Below, one piece after another: positions 24,067 to 32,412 of a stretch of DNA of 64,000 nucleotides. Both the position numbers and the translations under genes were made by a program. The number at the start of each line of letters is the position of its first letter. The stretch's first letter is position 1. Source of the DNA: UBA6168 sp964442355 (GTDB lineage: Bacteria; Bacteroidota; Bacteroidia; Chitinophagales; Saprospiraceae); NCBI GenBank assembly GCA_964442355.1, contig CAYTZS010000004.1, positions 1 through 64,000 on the forward strand. The letters are read 5' to 3'. The notes beneath the pieces were generated by a model. It worked only from the letters and a program-made list of their open reading frames with translations, was not told the DNA's origin and made no database searches.

Positions 24067-25044
24067 ATGAAGAACAGATTTTTACATTTCCTTCTCCTTT
24101 CGCTGTTCGCCAATGGGCTATTCGCCCAGATGGACGTGGCGCTGCACCTGCACCCGAAGCTCGGCGACCAGGCGTTCGCACTCAACACGACGGCGACCGC
24201 CGAGATGGGCTACCCCTTCCGGGTCACCCGCCTGCAGTATTACGTCAGCGAAATCAAACTCGTCCACGACGGTGGGCAGGTGACGCCCGTGACCGACCTC
24301 TACCTGCTGGTGACGGCGCAAAAGGACAGCATCTTTGAACTCGGCAACTTCAACGTGACGACCATCGAGGGCATCGAGTTCAGCATCGGCGTGGACGCCG
24401 CGCACAACCACCTCGACCCAGCGAGCTATGCCAACGACCACCCGCTGGCACCGAAGAACCCCTCCATGCAATGGGGCTGGTCGGCGGGCTACCGGTTCAT
24501 CGCACTCGAAGGCAAGACGAGCAACAATGGCGGTTCGACCTTCCCTGACGTGTTCCAGGTCCACACCATTGACGATGCCAACTACCAGACCGTCAACATC
24601 CCCGTGGAGGCGGTCATGGACGGCGGCCACTTGGCCATCAACCTCGACGCAAACTACCACCACATTCTCGCTGAACTTGACGTGACTGGCGGTGTGACCT
24701 CCCACGCAGCCACGGGCGCTTCCGCCACCATTGCGGAGAACATGAAGAACCATGTGTTCACGGCTACAACCGTGAGCGGCACGACCGAGCCGGGCGTTGT
24801 CGGCACGTTTGGCATTTCGCCAAACCCGACAAATGGCAACGCCACATTGCGCTACGACCTGCCCGGCTACGAGCAACTAACGCTGACGGTGAGCGACCTC
24901 GCCGGAAGGACGGTCTTGACGAAGGAACTGAGCGGCTCGGCGCAGTCGGTTTCGTTGGAAACCAACTGGCAGCCGGGCGTTTACGTCGCCCGGATTTTCA
25001 GCAGGGAGAAGTTTTTGGCGCTGGAAAAGCTCGTGGTGAAGTAA
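24067..25044 (+). CDS. mbnP: MbnP-like copper-binding protein with T9SS sorting domain
   Basis: A 325-residue exported protein. After the signal peptide (MKNRFLHFLLLSLFANGLFA), residues ~22-230 match the MbnP-like domain: YPFRVTRLQYYVSEIKL, HNHLDPASYANDHPLAP and the family hallmark PSMQWGWSAGYRFIALEG, with W136 and W138. In characterised MbnP proteins a tryptophan is oxidised to kynurenine by the di-haem enzyme MbnH, creating a copper site. Residues ~250-325 form a T9SS type A domain (FGISPNPTNGNATLRYDL..GVYVARIF), so this copy is exported across, and probably bound to, the outer membrane. Two MauG/MbnH-like genes follow directly, 65 bases away. The family call is strong; the modification and copper binding here are inference. 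Confidence 0.85.
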   Translation: MKNRFLHFLLLSLFANGLFAQMDVALHLHPKLGDQAFALNTTATAEMGYPFRVTRLQYYVSEIKLVHDGGQVTPVTDLYLLVTAQKDSIFELGNFNVTTIEGIEFSIGVDAAHNHLDPASYANDHPLAPKNPSMQWGWSAGYRFIALEGKTSNNGGSTFPDVFQVHTIDDANYQTVNIPVEAVMDGGHLAINLDANYHHILAELDVTGGVTSHAATGASATIAENMKNHVFTATTVSGTTEPGVVGTFGISPNPTNGNATLRYDLPGYEQLTLTVSDLAGRTVLTKELSGSAQSVSLETNWQPGVYVARIFSREKFLALEKLVVK

Positions 25045-25109
25045 ATAACGAATGATAAATGATGGATGATGAATGGGCTTCCATTCGTCACCCATCATTT
25101 TTATGTTTT

Positions 25110-26114
25110 ATGAGAAACAGCCTACTGCTACTCGCTTGCCTGCTCCTTCTTTCTTGCGAAAAAGAGCAGTCCGCCCCGCCCGTCGAGCCATTGCTCGCCG
25201 TGCCGGAGGGCTTCCCTGTGCCCGTTTTTCCCGAAGGGAACGAACTGACGCCGGAGCGTTGGGCATTGGGCAAGCGGCTTTTTTTCGACCCAATCCTATC
25301 CAGCGACCGCACGGTTTCCTGTGCTTCGTGCCACCTGCCGGAAATGGCGTTCACGGACGGAAAGCAGTTCAGCGAGGGAGTGGAAGGACGGCTCGGCACC
25401 CGCAATGCCCCTACACTCGCCAACATCGCCTACCACCCCTACTACACGAGGGAGGGCGGTGTGCCGACGCTGGAAATGCAAGTCCTTGTGCCGATACAGG
25501 AACACGCCGAGTTCGACATGAACATCCTCGACATTGCGGAGCGGCTGAACGCCGACAGCGGCTACGTGCGGGAGAGCCGGGCAGCCTACGGGCGTGTGCC
25601 GGATGCCTTCGTCATCACCCGCTCGATTGCCTGTTTCGAGCGGACGATGTTGAGCGGCAGCTCGCCCTACGACCAGTATTTGCAGGGGAAAAACGCTGCG
25701 CTGACGGCTGCGGAGCGGCGTGGCATGGGCTTGTTTTTTGGTGAAAAAACCAACTGCTCGCAGTGCCACGGCGGGTTCAATTTCACCAACTATGCCTTTG
25801 AAAACAACGGGCTTTACGAAGACTACCCCGACCCCGGACGCTTCCGGCTGACGGGCTTGGAGGCTGACCGGGCGCTGTTCAAGGTACAGACGCTCCGCAA
25901 CGTGGGCTTGACCGCCCCCTACATGCACGACGGCTCGCTGCCGACGCTGGCGGCGGTGATGGAGCATTACAATGGCGGCGGGGAAAACCACCCGCACAAA
26001 AGCCAGTTGATAAAACCACTCAACTTGACTGAGCAAGAAAAAACCGACCTTATTGCGTTCCTGAAAGCCCTGACCGACGACGATTTTTTGGACAATCCAA
26101 AATTCAGACAGTAA
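25110..26114 (+). CDS. mbnH: Di-haem MauG/MbnH-like enzyme (lipoprotein)
   Basis: A 334-residue lipoprotein (lipobox LLLLSC, residues 11-16) of the bacterial di-haem peroxidase/MauG family. Both c-type haem sites are present: C71-A-S-C74-H75 and C216-S-Q-C219-H220. A distal-ligand region, PYMHDGSLPTL, lies near residue 270. The stretch YHPYYTREGGVPTLEMQVLVPI resembles MbnH-type enzymes more than classical cytochrome c peroxidases, which have FWDGR here. MbnH enzymes form a high-valent bis-Fe(IV) state and oxidise a Trp of MbnP. The gene follows the MbnP-like gene by 65 bases. The frame continues upstream to 25059, but ATG 25110 begins the signal peptide. Which of the two tandem enzymes acts on MbnP cannot be told. 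Confidence 0.85.
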   Translation: MRNSLLLLACLLLLSCEKEQSAPPVEPLLAVPEGFPVPVFPEGNELTPERWALGKRLFFDPILSSDRTVSCASCHLPEMAFTDGKQFSEGVEGRLGTRNAPTLANIAYHPYYTREGGVPTLEMQVLVPIQEHAEFDMNILDIAERLNADSGYVRESRAAYGRVPDAFVITRSIACFERTMLSGSSPYDQYLQGKNAALTAAERRGMGLFFGEKTNCSQCHGGFNFTNYAFENNGLYEDYPDPGRFRLTGLEADRALFKVQTLRNVGLTAPYMHDGSLPTLAAVMEHYNGGGENHPHKSQLIKPLNLTEQEKTDLIAFLKALTDDDFLDNPKFRQ

Positions 26115-26129
26115 TCGAAAACTTCTTTT

Positions 26130-27209
26130 ATGAAAAAAATCATCCTCACTTTCCTTTCCCTCGCAGCCCTGATGTTCGCTTGCGACCCCGACGATGACAC
26201 GGTGAAAGCCGTCTATGACCCCACGCCCTACGCCCTCGATTTCGGCGAGTTCCCCGACCCGAACCTGCCTGCCGACAACCTGCCGACCGTAGCCGGGGTG
26301 CAGTTGGGACGAATGCTTTTTTACGAAAAAATGCTGTCGAAAGACGGCTCGCAAGCCTGCGCCGACTGCCACCTTCAAAAGGACGGGTTCAGCGACATCC
26401 GGCAGTTCAGCCTTGGCGTGGAGCAGTTGCCGGGCAAGCGGCAGGCGATGGCGGTGTTCAACCTCGCCTGGCACAAGAACGGGATGTTCTGGGACGGTCG
26501 TGCGCCAAAGGTGAGAGACCAAGCCTTGAAGCCCATCCAAGACCCGCTGGAAATGAACGAGACGCTGGAAAACGCCGTCGCCAAGCTGAAGGCGGATAAA
26601 CGCTACACCGACCAGTTCATCCGGGCGTTCGGCGACGACAACATCACGTCGGAGCGCATGGGGCTGGCAATGGAGCAGTTCGAGTTCACGATGGTTTCCA
26701 ACAAATCAAAGTATGACGGCTACCTCGCCGGCACCGAAACGCTGACGGACACCGAGGAGCGGGGGCGGGTGCTGTTCTTTGCCGAGTTCGACCCGTTCAG
26801 CGGGCAGAAGGGCGGCGAGTGCTTCCATTGCCACGGCGGCTTCAACCTCACCAACGACCAGTACATGAACAACGGTTTGGACGCGGAGGCGGACTTCACG
26901 GACGAGGGGCGCTACAAAGTGACCAACGACCCGGCGGACAGGGCGAAGTTCAAAGTGCCGAGCCTGCGGAACATCGCCATCACCCCGCCCTACATGCACG
27001 ACGGGCGCTTTGCGACGTTGGAACAGGTCGTCGAGCATTACGATACGGGCGTGAAGAACTCGCCGACCGTGGACGGGCTGCTTTTCAACAACCTCAATCC
27101 GGGCGGCTTGCAGCTTTCGGCACAGGATAGGGCTGACTTGGTGGCGTTCTTGAAAACGCTGACGGATGTTTCGTTTTTGGAGGACGAGCGGTTTTCGAGT
27201 CCGTTTTAA
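26130..27209 (+). CDS. Di-haem cytochrome c peroxidase / MauG-like enzyme (lipoprotein)
   Basis: A 359-residue lipoprotein (lipobox LMFAC, ending at residue 18) of the same family as its neighbour. The haem sites are C77-A-D-C80-H81 and C231-F-H-C234-H235, and the distal region PYMHDGRFATL lies near residue 287. Unlike the upstream copy, it keeps the classical FWDGRAPKVRDQALKPIQDP segment of di-haem peroxidases. It may therefore reduce hydrogen peroxide, or supply or tune the oxidant for the MbnH-like enzyme. It starts 15 bases after the upstream gene, so the MbnP-like gene and both enzymes almost certainly form one operon. A strong terminator follows at 27241. Confidence 0.88.
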   Translation: MKKIILTFLSLAALMFACDPDDDTVKAVYDPTPYALDFGEFPDPNLPADNLPTVAGVQLGRMLFYEKMLSKDGSQACADCHLQKDGFSDIRQFSLGVEQLPGKRQAMAVFNLAWHKNGMFWDGRAPKVRDQALKPIQDPLEMNETLENAVAKLKADKRYTDQFIRAFGDDNITSERMGLAMEQFEFTMVSNKSKYDGYLAGTETLTDTEERGRVLFFAEFDPFSGQKGGECFHCHGGFNLTNDQYMNNGLDAEADFTDEGRYKVTNDPADRAKFKVPSLRNIAITPPYMHDGRFATLEQVVEHYDTGVKNSPTVDGLLFNNLNPGGLQLSAQDRADLVAFLKTLTDVSFLEDERFSSPF

Positions 27210-27240
27210 AAATCTAACACACCTGAGTTAGGTGATAATG

Positions 27241-27275
27241 GGGGGCGGCTGGGTCGCTTTGCTGCCCCCGTTTTT
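27241..27275 (+). terminator. Terminator after the di-haem enzyme operon
   Basis: GGGGGCGGC (27241-27249) pairs with GCTGCCCCC (27261-27269) with one G-U pair, followed by GTTTTT. Confidence 0.8.
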
Positions 27276-27386
27276 AAGAATACCGCCCCTCTTTTCTTTG
27301 TCATGGGGTGGGTTTTTGACCAATTTTTTTAAACCCGGCGACAGGCTCAACACTTGTCGCCGTTCATACTTAAAATTTTTAAACCT

Positions 27387-27812
27387 ATGCAATCCATGTT
27401 CAAAACATTGCCGATTTGCCTGCTGCTGGCAGGTGCCTTCCTGCTGGCAGGATGCCAGAAAGAAGAATTGCCGAAAAATGCCGATGCCATTTACGTCAAG
27501 TTCGTCAACAAGGCGGGCAGCAACCTTACGGGGCTTGCCGTGAGCCGACTGGAAGTGGAGGACTTGTCGAAGGGCAAGTCATCGGACTATCTGCGCTACG
27601 AGTCGCTGGGCGAGCAGTTCCAGTATGCGCTGGTGGACGCCACCTGTATGATGAACGGGAAAAGGTACTACAGGTCGTCCGCTTGCAGCGGCATCTGCGG
27701 CACACCGTCCGCACCCAACAGCAAATGGCTGGACAAGGGCTATTACAAAGTGGTCATCACCAAGTCGGGCGAGCTGGGCGGCAATTATCTCGATTTCAGG
27801 CTTTCAAACTAA
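27387..27812 (+). CDS. Lipoprotein of unknown function
   Basis: A 141-residue protein starting MQSMFKTLPICLLLAGAFLLAGC: a signal sequence with lipobox LLAGC, so it is likely anchored to a membrane. The mature part is small and mixed, with three cysteines close together (ATCMMNGKRYYRSSACSGIC) and no recognised domain. The frame extends upstream to 27354, but ATG 27387 is the signal-peptide start. It lies alone between the di-haem operon, which ends in a terminator, and a methyltransferase gene 64 bases downstream. A metal-related role would be a guess from position only. Confidence 0.65.
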   Translation: MQSMFKTLPICLLLAGAFLLAGCQKEELPKNADAIYVKFVNKAGSNLTGLAVSRLEVEDLSKGKSSDYLRYESLGEQFQYALVDATCMMNGKRYYRSSACSGICGTPSAPNSKWLDKGYYKVVITKSGELGGNYLDFRLSN

Positions 27813-27876
27813 GTTTTCACCCCATCACAATGCAAGGTTTTTTTTAAAAAATACTCCGCTTTCTCTTCATCAAAAA

Positions 27877-28545
27877 ATGCTGTCGCACATGAAAACATTG
27901 GAAGCTAAAAACCACGTCCCTGCGCTACGCTTCGACTGGCTGACCGGGTTCTACGACCGCCTGATAGCGGCGACCATGCCCGAAAAGGCGTTCAAAACGG
28001 CGCTCCTCCGGCAGGCGGGCGTCCGCCCCAGCGACCGGGTGCTCGACTTCGGGACGGGAACGGCAACCCTGTCCATATTGCTTGCGGAGCAACACCCCGA
28101 TGCCGATGTGACTGGCGTGGACGTGGACAAGAAGGTGCTGACCATTGCCCGCAGGAAGGTCGCCGAAAGTCATGCCACCGTGCGATTGGTGCGGTACAAT
28201 GGGAACAAACTGCCCTTTGAGTCCCGCAGTTTCGACCGGGCGGTGTCGTCGCTGGTGTTCCACCACCTGACCAGAACGCAGCGCAAGCGGGCGCTACGGG
28301 AGTTGAACCGGGTGCTAGTGCCGGGCGGCGAAATACATGTCGCCGATTGGGGGAAGCCCGCCAACGGGTTTCAACGGCTGCTTTTCTATCTTGTGCAACT
28401 GCTCGACGGCTTCGAGACGACCGCCGATAGCGTCCGGGGCATCTTGCCGGAACTGTTGTACGAGGCGGGCTTCGACAACGTGGAGGAGACGGGGAAGTAC
28501 AAGACCGTTTTCGGGACGCTGCGGATGTGGCGGGCGGTGAAATAA
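27877..28545 (+). CDS. Class I SAM-dependent methyltransferase
   Basis: A 222-residue enzyme with the Rossmann SAM-binding motifs in order: motif I VLDFGTGTATLSILLAE (residues ~54-70), motif II TGVDVDKKVL, motif III RYNGNKLPFESRSFDRAVSS, and LNRVLVPGGEIHVADWG. This Methyltransf_11/UbiE-like pattern does not reveal the substrate. Similar genes beside Crp/Fnr regulators occur in metal- and metalloid-related islands, so a role in detoxification is possible but unsupported here. The next gene, a Crp/Fnr regulator, starts 13 bases downstream and is probably in the same transcript. An alternative start is ATG 27889. Confidence 0.88.
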   Translation: MLSHMKTLEAKNHVPALRFDWLTGFYDRLIAATMPEKAFKTALLRQAGVRPSDRVLDFGTGTATLSILLAEQHPDADVTGVDVDKKVLTIARRKVAESHATVRLVRYNGNKLPFESRSFDRAVSSLVFHHLTRTQRKRALRELNRVLVPGGEIHVADWGKPANGFQRLLFYLVQLLDGFETTADSVRGILPELLYEAGFDNVEETGKYKTVFGTLRMWRAVK

Positions 28546-28558
28546 CAACGAGAAACCC

Positions 28559-29236
28559 ATGCGCCGGAAATTGGACAACCATGCTTTATCACAGACGGGG
28601 TTTTGGGACAGCCTTTCCGACGGCGACCGTGAGACGGTGTTGTACTGGGCATACGTTCAAGACTTTGCGAAGCGGCACATCCTGTTCCATGAAGGCGAGA
28701 GAGGCGACAAGGTGTATGTGCTGGTTACGGGAAAAGTGCAGCTTTTGCAGGATGCGGGGGAGAACAACGAAACTACCGTCCACCTCGCCCGACCGGGCGA
28801 GGTGCTGGGCGAAAGGCTGTTGACGGGCGCCATTCACTACAACTGCCGGGCAGAGACGCTGGAAGACAGCACGGTAATCGTGCTTCCGGCATCCGTTTTT
28901 TCGCAAATCCTTCAAAGAAGCCCAAAGGCAGCTTGGCATTTTTTCCAATCGCTGCTGCTTCGCCTGCAAAAAACGGAGCAACGTATGCTTCATTTTCGCT
29001 TCAACCGCACGGAACACCGAATCCGGCTTTTTCTAAGGGATTGGGTGAAGGAGGAGGGCCGGCAGTTGGCAACGGGCGAGTGGGAGATAACCTGGCGGCT
29101 GACCCATACCATGATTGCCAGCCTGTCCAATTCGTCGAGGCAGTATGTGACGGATTTTTTGAATACCTTGCGAAAGCAGGGCGTCCTGCGATACGACCGA
29201 CGGCACATGGTCATTCAACGGCTGGACTTACTTTGA
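28559..29236 (+). CDS. Crp/Fnr-family transcription regulator
   Basis: A 225-residue regulator. Residues ~20-130 form the cyclic-nucleotide-binding-type beta-roll (HILFHEGERGDKVYVLVTGK, VLGERLLTGAI). The C-terminal domain (~150-225) holds the Crp winged helix, with LTHTMIASLSNSSRQYVTDF as the helix-turn-helix region. There is no Fnr-type iron-sulphur cysteine set, so the effector is unknown. It follows the methyltransferase gene closely and may control it or the nearby copper genes. It is one of at least three regulators on this island, with the ECF factor and the HMA-AraC protein. Confidence 0.9.
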   Translation: MRRKLDNHALSQTGFWDSLSDGDRETVLYWAYVQDFAKRHILFHEGERGDKVYVLVTGKVQLLQDAGENNETTVHLARPGEVLGERLLTGAIHYNCRAETLEDSTVIVLPASVFSQILQRSPKAAWHFFQSLLLRLQKTEQRMLHFRFNRTEHRIRLFLRDWVKEEGRQLATGEWEITWRLTHTMIASLSNSSRQYVTDFLNTLRKQGVLRYDRRHMVIQRLDLL

Positions 29237-29262
29237 ACAGGAAGGTAAAACGCAGACCAACA

Positions 29263-29634
29263 ATGAATTTGGAAGACAAAATAGATAAAACAAGGTTCAG
29301 GGCAGCCGTCTGGCTTGCCAACTGGCTGAAGGTCTTCGGCTTTGGCGGAACTGCCAGTGCCCTGTTGGTGGCTAACGAACGCTTCGTTTGCCCGCTCTGT
29401 GCTTTGCTCCGGGAGATGCGGCGGAAGAACCCCAGGCTGGTCGCTCGTTTTTCCAAGTTTTGTGCGACCTGTATGGAGGCGGTTCGAGGCAACGGGCGAA
29501 CAGTATTGAACTGCATCGTCTGCGTTTTGAGGGCAGCCAGAACCCGGTGCTTGTTGGCTGATTTGTACGTCCTTGAAATATGGAGCCATAGGAAAATCCC
29601 GATTTTCCTGCGGAATCAGCAATGGCGGAATTGA
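29263..29634 (+). CDS. Small Cys-rich protein, unknown function
   Basis: A frame of 123 residues beginning MNLEDKIDKTRFRAAVWLAN. It carries three CxxC-type or close cysteine pairs: CPLCALLREMRR, FCATCMEAV and LNCIVCVLRAARTRC. These could bind a metal ion, and such a protein would suit this island. Against it, codon use is not clearly coding, the basic tail is odd (RKIPIFLRNQQWRN), and there is no relative I recognise. It starts 26 bases after the Crp/Fnr gene. I list it as possible, and would drop it if no homologue exists. Confidence 0.4.
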   Translation: MNLEDKIDKTRFRAAVWLANWLKVFGFGGTASALLVANERFVCPLCALLREMRRKNPRLVARFSKFCATCMEAVRGNGRTVLNCIVCVLRAARTRCLLADLYVLEIWSHRKIPIFLRNQQWRN

Positions 29635-29755
29635 GGCGACGACCTTGCCATGACCCTGAATTTCGTCGGGGAGACCCCTTCCACAAAGCGGGTTCACGAA
29701 TATTTTTCCTCACGCTACGGTCTTGACCGCTGTCATTTCAAAATTAATTCAACGC

Positions 29756-31453
29756 ATGAAATCCATACTCAAACAATTGGTTTGCTGCGGCTTCGCCGCA
29801 ATCACCGTTTCGGCCTTCGCCCAAACGCCCGTTCCCATCCCGCCCACGCTGTCGGGCAACACGATTGACCTGACCGTACAGCACGGCACGACCGAAATCT
29901 ACCCCGGTTTTGCTACCAATACGGTCGGCTACAACGGCAGCTTCCTCGGCCCGACCATCCTGCTCGATGCCGGGCAGCAGGTCACGCTCAACGTCCACAA
30001 CCAGCTTGGCGACACCACGACCGTGCATTGGCACGGCTTGAACGTGTCGCCCGCCAACGATGGCAGCCCGCACGTGATGATTATGGCGGACGAGACTTGG
30101 TCGCCCTCCTTTCCCGTGCTGGACAAAGCTGCCACGTACTGGTACCACCCGCACCTGCACGGCAAGACGATGGACCAGGTACTGCTCGGCGCTGCGGGCT
30201 TTATCTTCGTACGGGACGCCGAGGAAGCCGCCCTCGACCTGCCCCGCACCTACGGCACGGACGACGTGCCGCTGGTGTTCCAGTTCAAAACCTTCGATGC
30301 TGACAAGCAAATCATGATGGAGGACGAAATGGACAACGCCGTGCTGGTGAACGGCGTGGTGGACGGGGTGCTGAACAGCCCGGCGCAGGTGGTTCGCTAC
30401 CGCCTGCTCAACGGCTCCAGCCACCGTTTCTTCAACTTCGGCTTCTCCAACAACAAGCAGTTCAAGCAGATCGCCTCCGATGCCGGGCTGCTCGATGCGC
30501 CCGTTGCCCTGACCCGCCTCATCCTCGCCCCCGGCGAGCGGGCAGAAATCCTCGTGGACTTGGGCAACGAACAGGGCAACACGCTGACGCTGAAATCCTT
30601 CGGAACGGAACTGCCGCAGGGCTTCCCCGGCGGCACGATGATGATGGGCGGCATGGAAGGTCCGCTCGACGATACCGACTTTTCGGTACTGACCATCCAC
30701 GTCGGAGCGCCGACCAACGACCCCGTGACGACCGTCCCGACCGCCCTCACCACCAACGAGGTGCTGTCGCAAACGGGCGCTGCGACCCGCTCGATTGGCT
30801 TCTCCGCACAGCCGATGATGAGCATGACGAATTTTTTCATCAACAATAAGAAGTTCGACATGGAGGAGGTGGAGTTCACCACCGAGCAGGACAAGGTGGA
30901 GGTCTGGAACATCACGAACCAGACCATGATGGCGCACCCGTTCCATATCCACGGCAACCATTTCTATGTGCTGCAAGTGAACGGCGCAACCCCGCCGCCC
31001 AACATGCGGGGCAGGAAGGACGTGGTGGTGGTGCCGCCGATGAACGGCAGCGTGAAGCTCGTGACGAGGTACGAAAACTATGGCGACCCGATGCTGCCGT
31101 ATATGTTCCATTGCCATATCCTCAGCCACGAGGACGGCGGCATGATGGGGCAGTTCATCGTGAACCCGACCGCCAGCGCCACGACGGATTTGGAGCAACA
31201 AGGTTCGCTGACCATCTCGCCGAACCCCGGCAAGGGCAATTTTGTCATCGAGGCGGATTTGCCGCAGGCGGGCGACGCCACGCTGACGCTCCATTCTTCG
31301 GACGGCAGGCTGCTGGAAACGAGGAAGCTGGAAGGGCTGAACACGGGCATCCAACAAATCCCGGCGAATTTCACGGGTCTGGCGGCTGGCTGGTACTGGC
31401 TGACCTTGCAGCGTGGGGAGCGGGTGTTTTCGGGGAAGGTGGTGGTGGAATAG
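29756..31453 (+). CDS. Multicopper oxidase with T9SS sorting domain
   Basis: A 565-residue oxidase with a Sec signal peptide (MKSILKQLVCCGFAAITVSA, cleavage after FAQ). The four copper motifs are complete: VHWHGLN, WYHPHLHGK, HPFHIHGNHF and HCHILSHEDGGMM. A Met-rich loop (GGTMMMGGMEG) is a feature of copper-tolerant oxidases. The last ~75 residues are a T9SS type A domain (LTISPNPGKGNFVIEADL..GWYWLTLQ). The enzyme should therefore work outside the outer membrane, in contrast to the Tat-type oxidase at 19129. The frame is open upstream to 29723; ATG 29756 is the signal-peptide start. A terminator follows 20 bases later, so it may be a single-gene unit. Confidence 0.93.
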   Translation: MKSILKQLVCCGFAAITVSAFAQTPVPIPPTLSGNTIDLTVQHGTTEIYPGFATNTVGYNGSFLGPTILLDAGQQVTLNVHNQLGDTTTVHWHGLNVSPANDGSPHVMIMADETWSPSFPVLDKAATYWYHPHLHGKTMDQVLLGAAGFIFVRDAEEAALDLPRTYGTDDVPLVFQFKTFDADKQIMMEDEMDNAVLVNGVVDGVLNSPAQVVRYRLLNGSSHRFFNFGFSNNKQFKQIASDAGLLDAPVALTRLILAPGERAEILVDLGNEQGNTLTLKSFGTELPQGFPGGTMMMGGMEGPLDDTDFSVLTIHVGAPTNDPVTTVPTALTTNEVLSQTGAATRSIGFSAQPMMSMTNFFINNKKFDMEEVEFTTEQDKVEVWNITNQTMMAHPFHIHGNHFYVLQVNGATPPPNMRGRKDVVVVPPMNGSVKLVTRYENYGDPMLPYMFHCHILSHEDGGMMGQFIVNPTASATTDLEQQGSLTISPNPGKGNFVIEADLPQAGDATLTLHSSDGRLLETRKLEGLNTGIQQIPANFTGLAAGWYWLTLQRGERVFSGKVVVE

Positions 31454-31473
31454 ACGGTTTGATTTAACTAAAA

Positions 31474-31504
31474 GGGTAGGACAGCACGATTCGCTGTCCT
31501 ACCC
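31474..31504. terminator. Terminator between the oxidase and the next T9SS gene
   Basis: GGGTAGGACAGC (31474-31485) and GCTGTCCTACCC (31493-31504) form a perfect 12-bp stem with a seven-base loop. The T-run is short (TATTTTT some bases later). Confidence 0.8.
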
Positions 31505-31521
31505 ATCTCAATATTTTTCCG

Positions 31522-32379
31522 ATGAAAAAACTCCCTGTCGTACTTTTCCTGTTGGCGGTGCTGCTCGCCCTTTCTTTTTTGACCGAAGGGCCTTGCGACT
31601 CGCCCCTCGTCGGCGGTCACACGGGCGCACCCGGCGAAACGGGCTGCGACGGCTGCCACGGCGGAACGCCCAACACCGGCCCTGGTACGCTTACCCTCGA
31701 CTGGTCGGACACCAGCGGGCATTACGTCCCCGGTCAGGTGTACGATGCCGTCGTGACGCTCGCCCAAGCCGACAGGGACAAGTTCGGTTTCGTGGCGCTG
31801 GCACTCAAGGACAGCGGCAATACCACCACCGGGCAGTTTTCGATTGACGACGCTGACCGCACCCGCACCTTCAACGATGGCCCCCGGAAGTACGTCTCGC
31901 ACACGTCCTGCGGTGCAGATGCCGCTCCCCTCGGTTCGCTGTCGTGGACTTTCCATTGGCAAGCGCCAGCTACCGACGTGGGAGCCGTCACAATTTATCT
32001 GGCAGGGCTTGCCGCCAACCACAACCACGCCACCTCTGGCGACGACGCCTATGAACTGGCACTGCACCTCACGCCCGCCGACACGGTGGCTTCTGCGAGC
32101 GGGGAGCGCCTCGACGAGGCTGCGTTTTCCCTGCACCCAAACCCAGTTTCGGCAGGTGGGCTATTGAATGTCCGGCTGATGATGCCGCAGGTGGGAAGGC
32201 TGCAATTCTTGCTCCTCGACGTGGCGGGGCGGACGGTGCGCCGTTTTGATTTGGGCGAAAAAGCAACGGGCAATCAGATGTTTGAACTGGAAACGGCTGG
32301 TTTGGCGGCAGGGGTATATTCCCTAGAGGCCCGCCTGTCGGGAGAGTGGCTTGGTGCTGCAAGGGTGGTGGTGGAGTGA
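31522..32379 (+). CDS. Exported protein with CxxCH motif, choice-of-anchor V-like domain and T9SS domain
   Basis: A 285-residue protein. A signal segment (KLPVVLFLLAVLLALSFLTE) is followed by a GETGCDGCHGG motif near residue 40 that fits a single c-type haem. A Reeler/choice-of-anchor V-like beta domain covers ~55-190 (YVPGQVYDAVVTL, FGFVALALKDSGN, FHWQAPATDVGAVTIYLAGL). A T9SS type A domain closes the protein (FSLHPNPVSAGGLLNVRL..GVYSLEARL). This could be an extracellular electron-transfer protein working with the multicopper oxidase or the di-haem enzymes. The haem assignment rests on the motif alone; a non-haem role of the cysteines is possible. Confidence 0.78.
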   Translation: MKKLPVVLFLLAVLLALSFLTEGPCDSPLVGGHTGAPGETGCDGCHGGTPNTGPGTLTLDWSDTSGHYVPGQVYDAVVTLAQADRDKFGFVALALKDSGNTTTGQFSIDDADRTRTFNDGPRKYVSHTSCGADAAPLGSLSWTFHWQAPATDVGAVTIYLAGLAANHNHATSGDDAYELALHLTPADTVASASGERLDEAAFSLHPNPVSAGGLLNVRLMMPQVGRLQFLLLDVAGRTVRRFDLGEKATGNQMFELETAGLAAGVYSLEARLSGEWLGAARVVVE

Positions 32380-32412
32380 AAATTACGCAGACGGGGAGTA
32401 ATAAAATTCAGC

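Noticed and set aside
29744..31357. 537-codon minus-strand frame opposite the T9SS multicopper oxidase
   Set aside because: Shadow of a GC-rich gene: the protein is extremely His/Arg/Val-rich with no domain, while the plus strand encodes a complete oxidase. The same holds for long minus-strand frames at 25296-26540, 38947-40221, 54544-56265 and 61140-62807.
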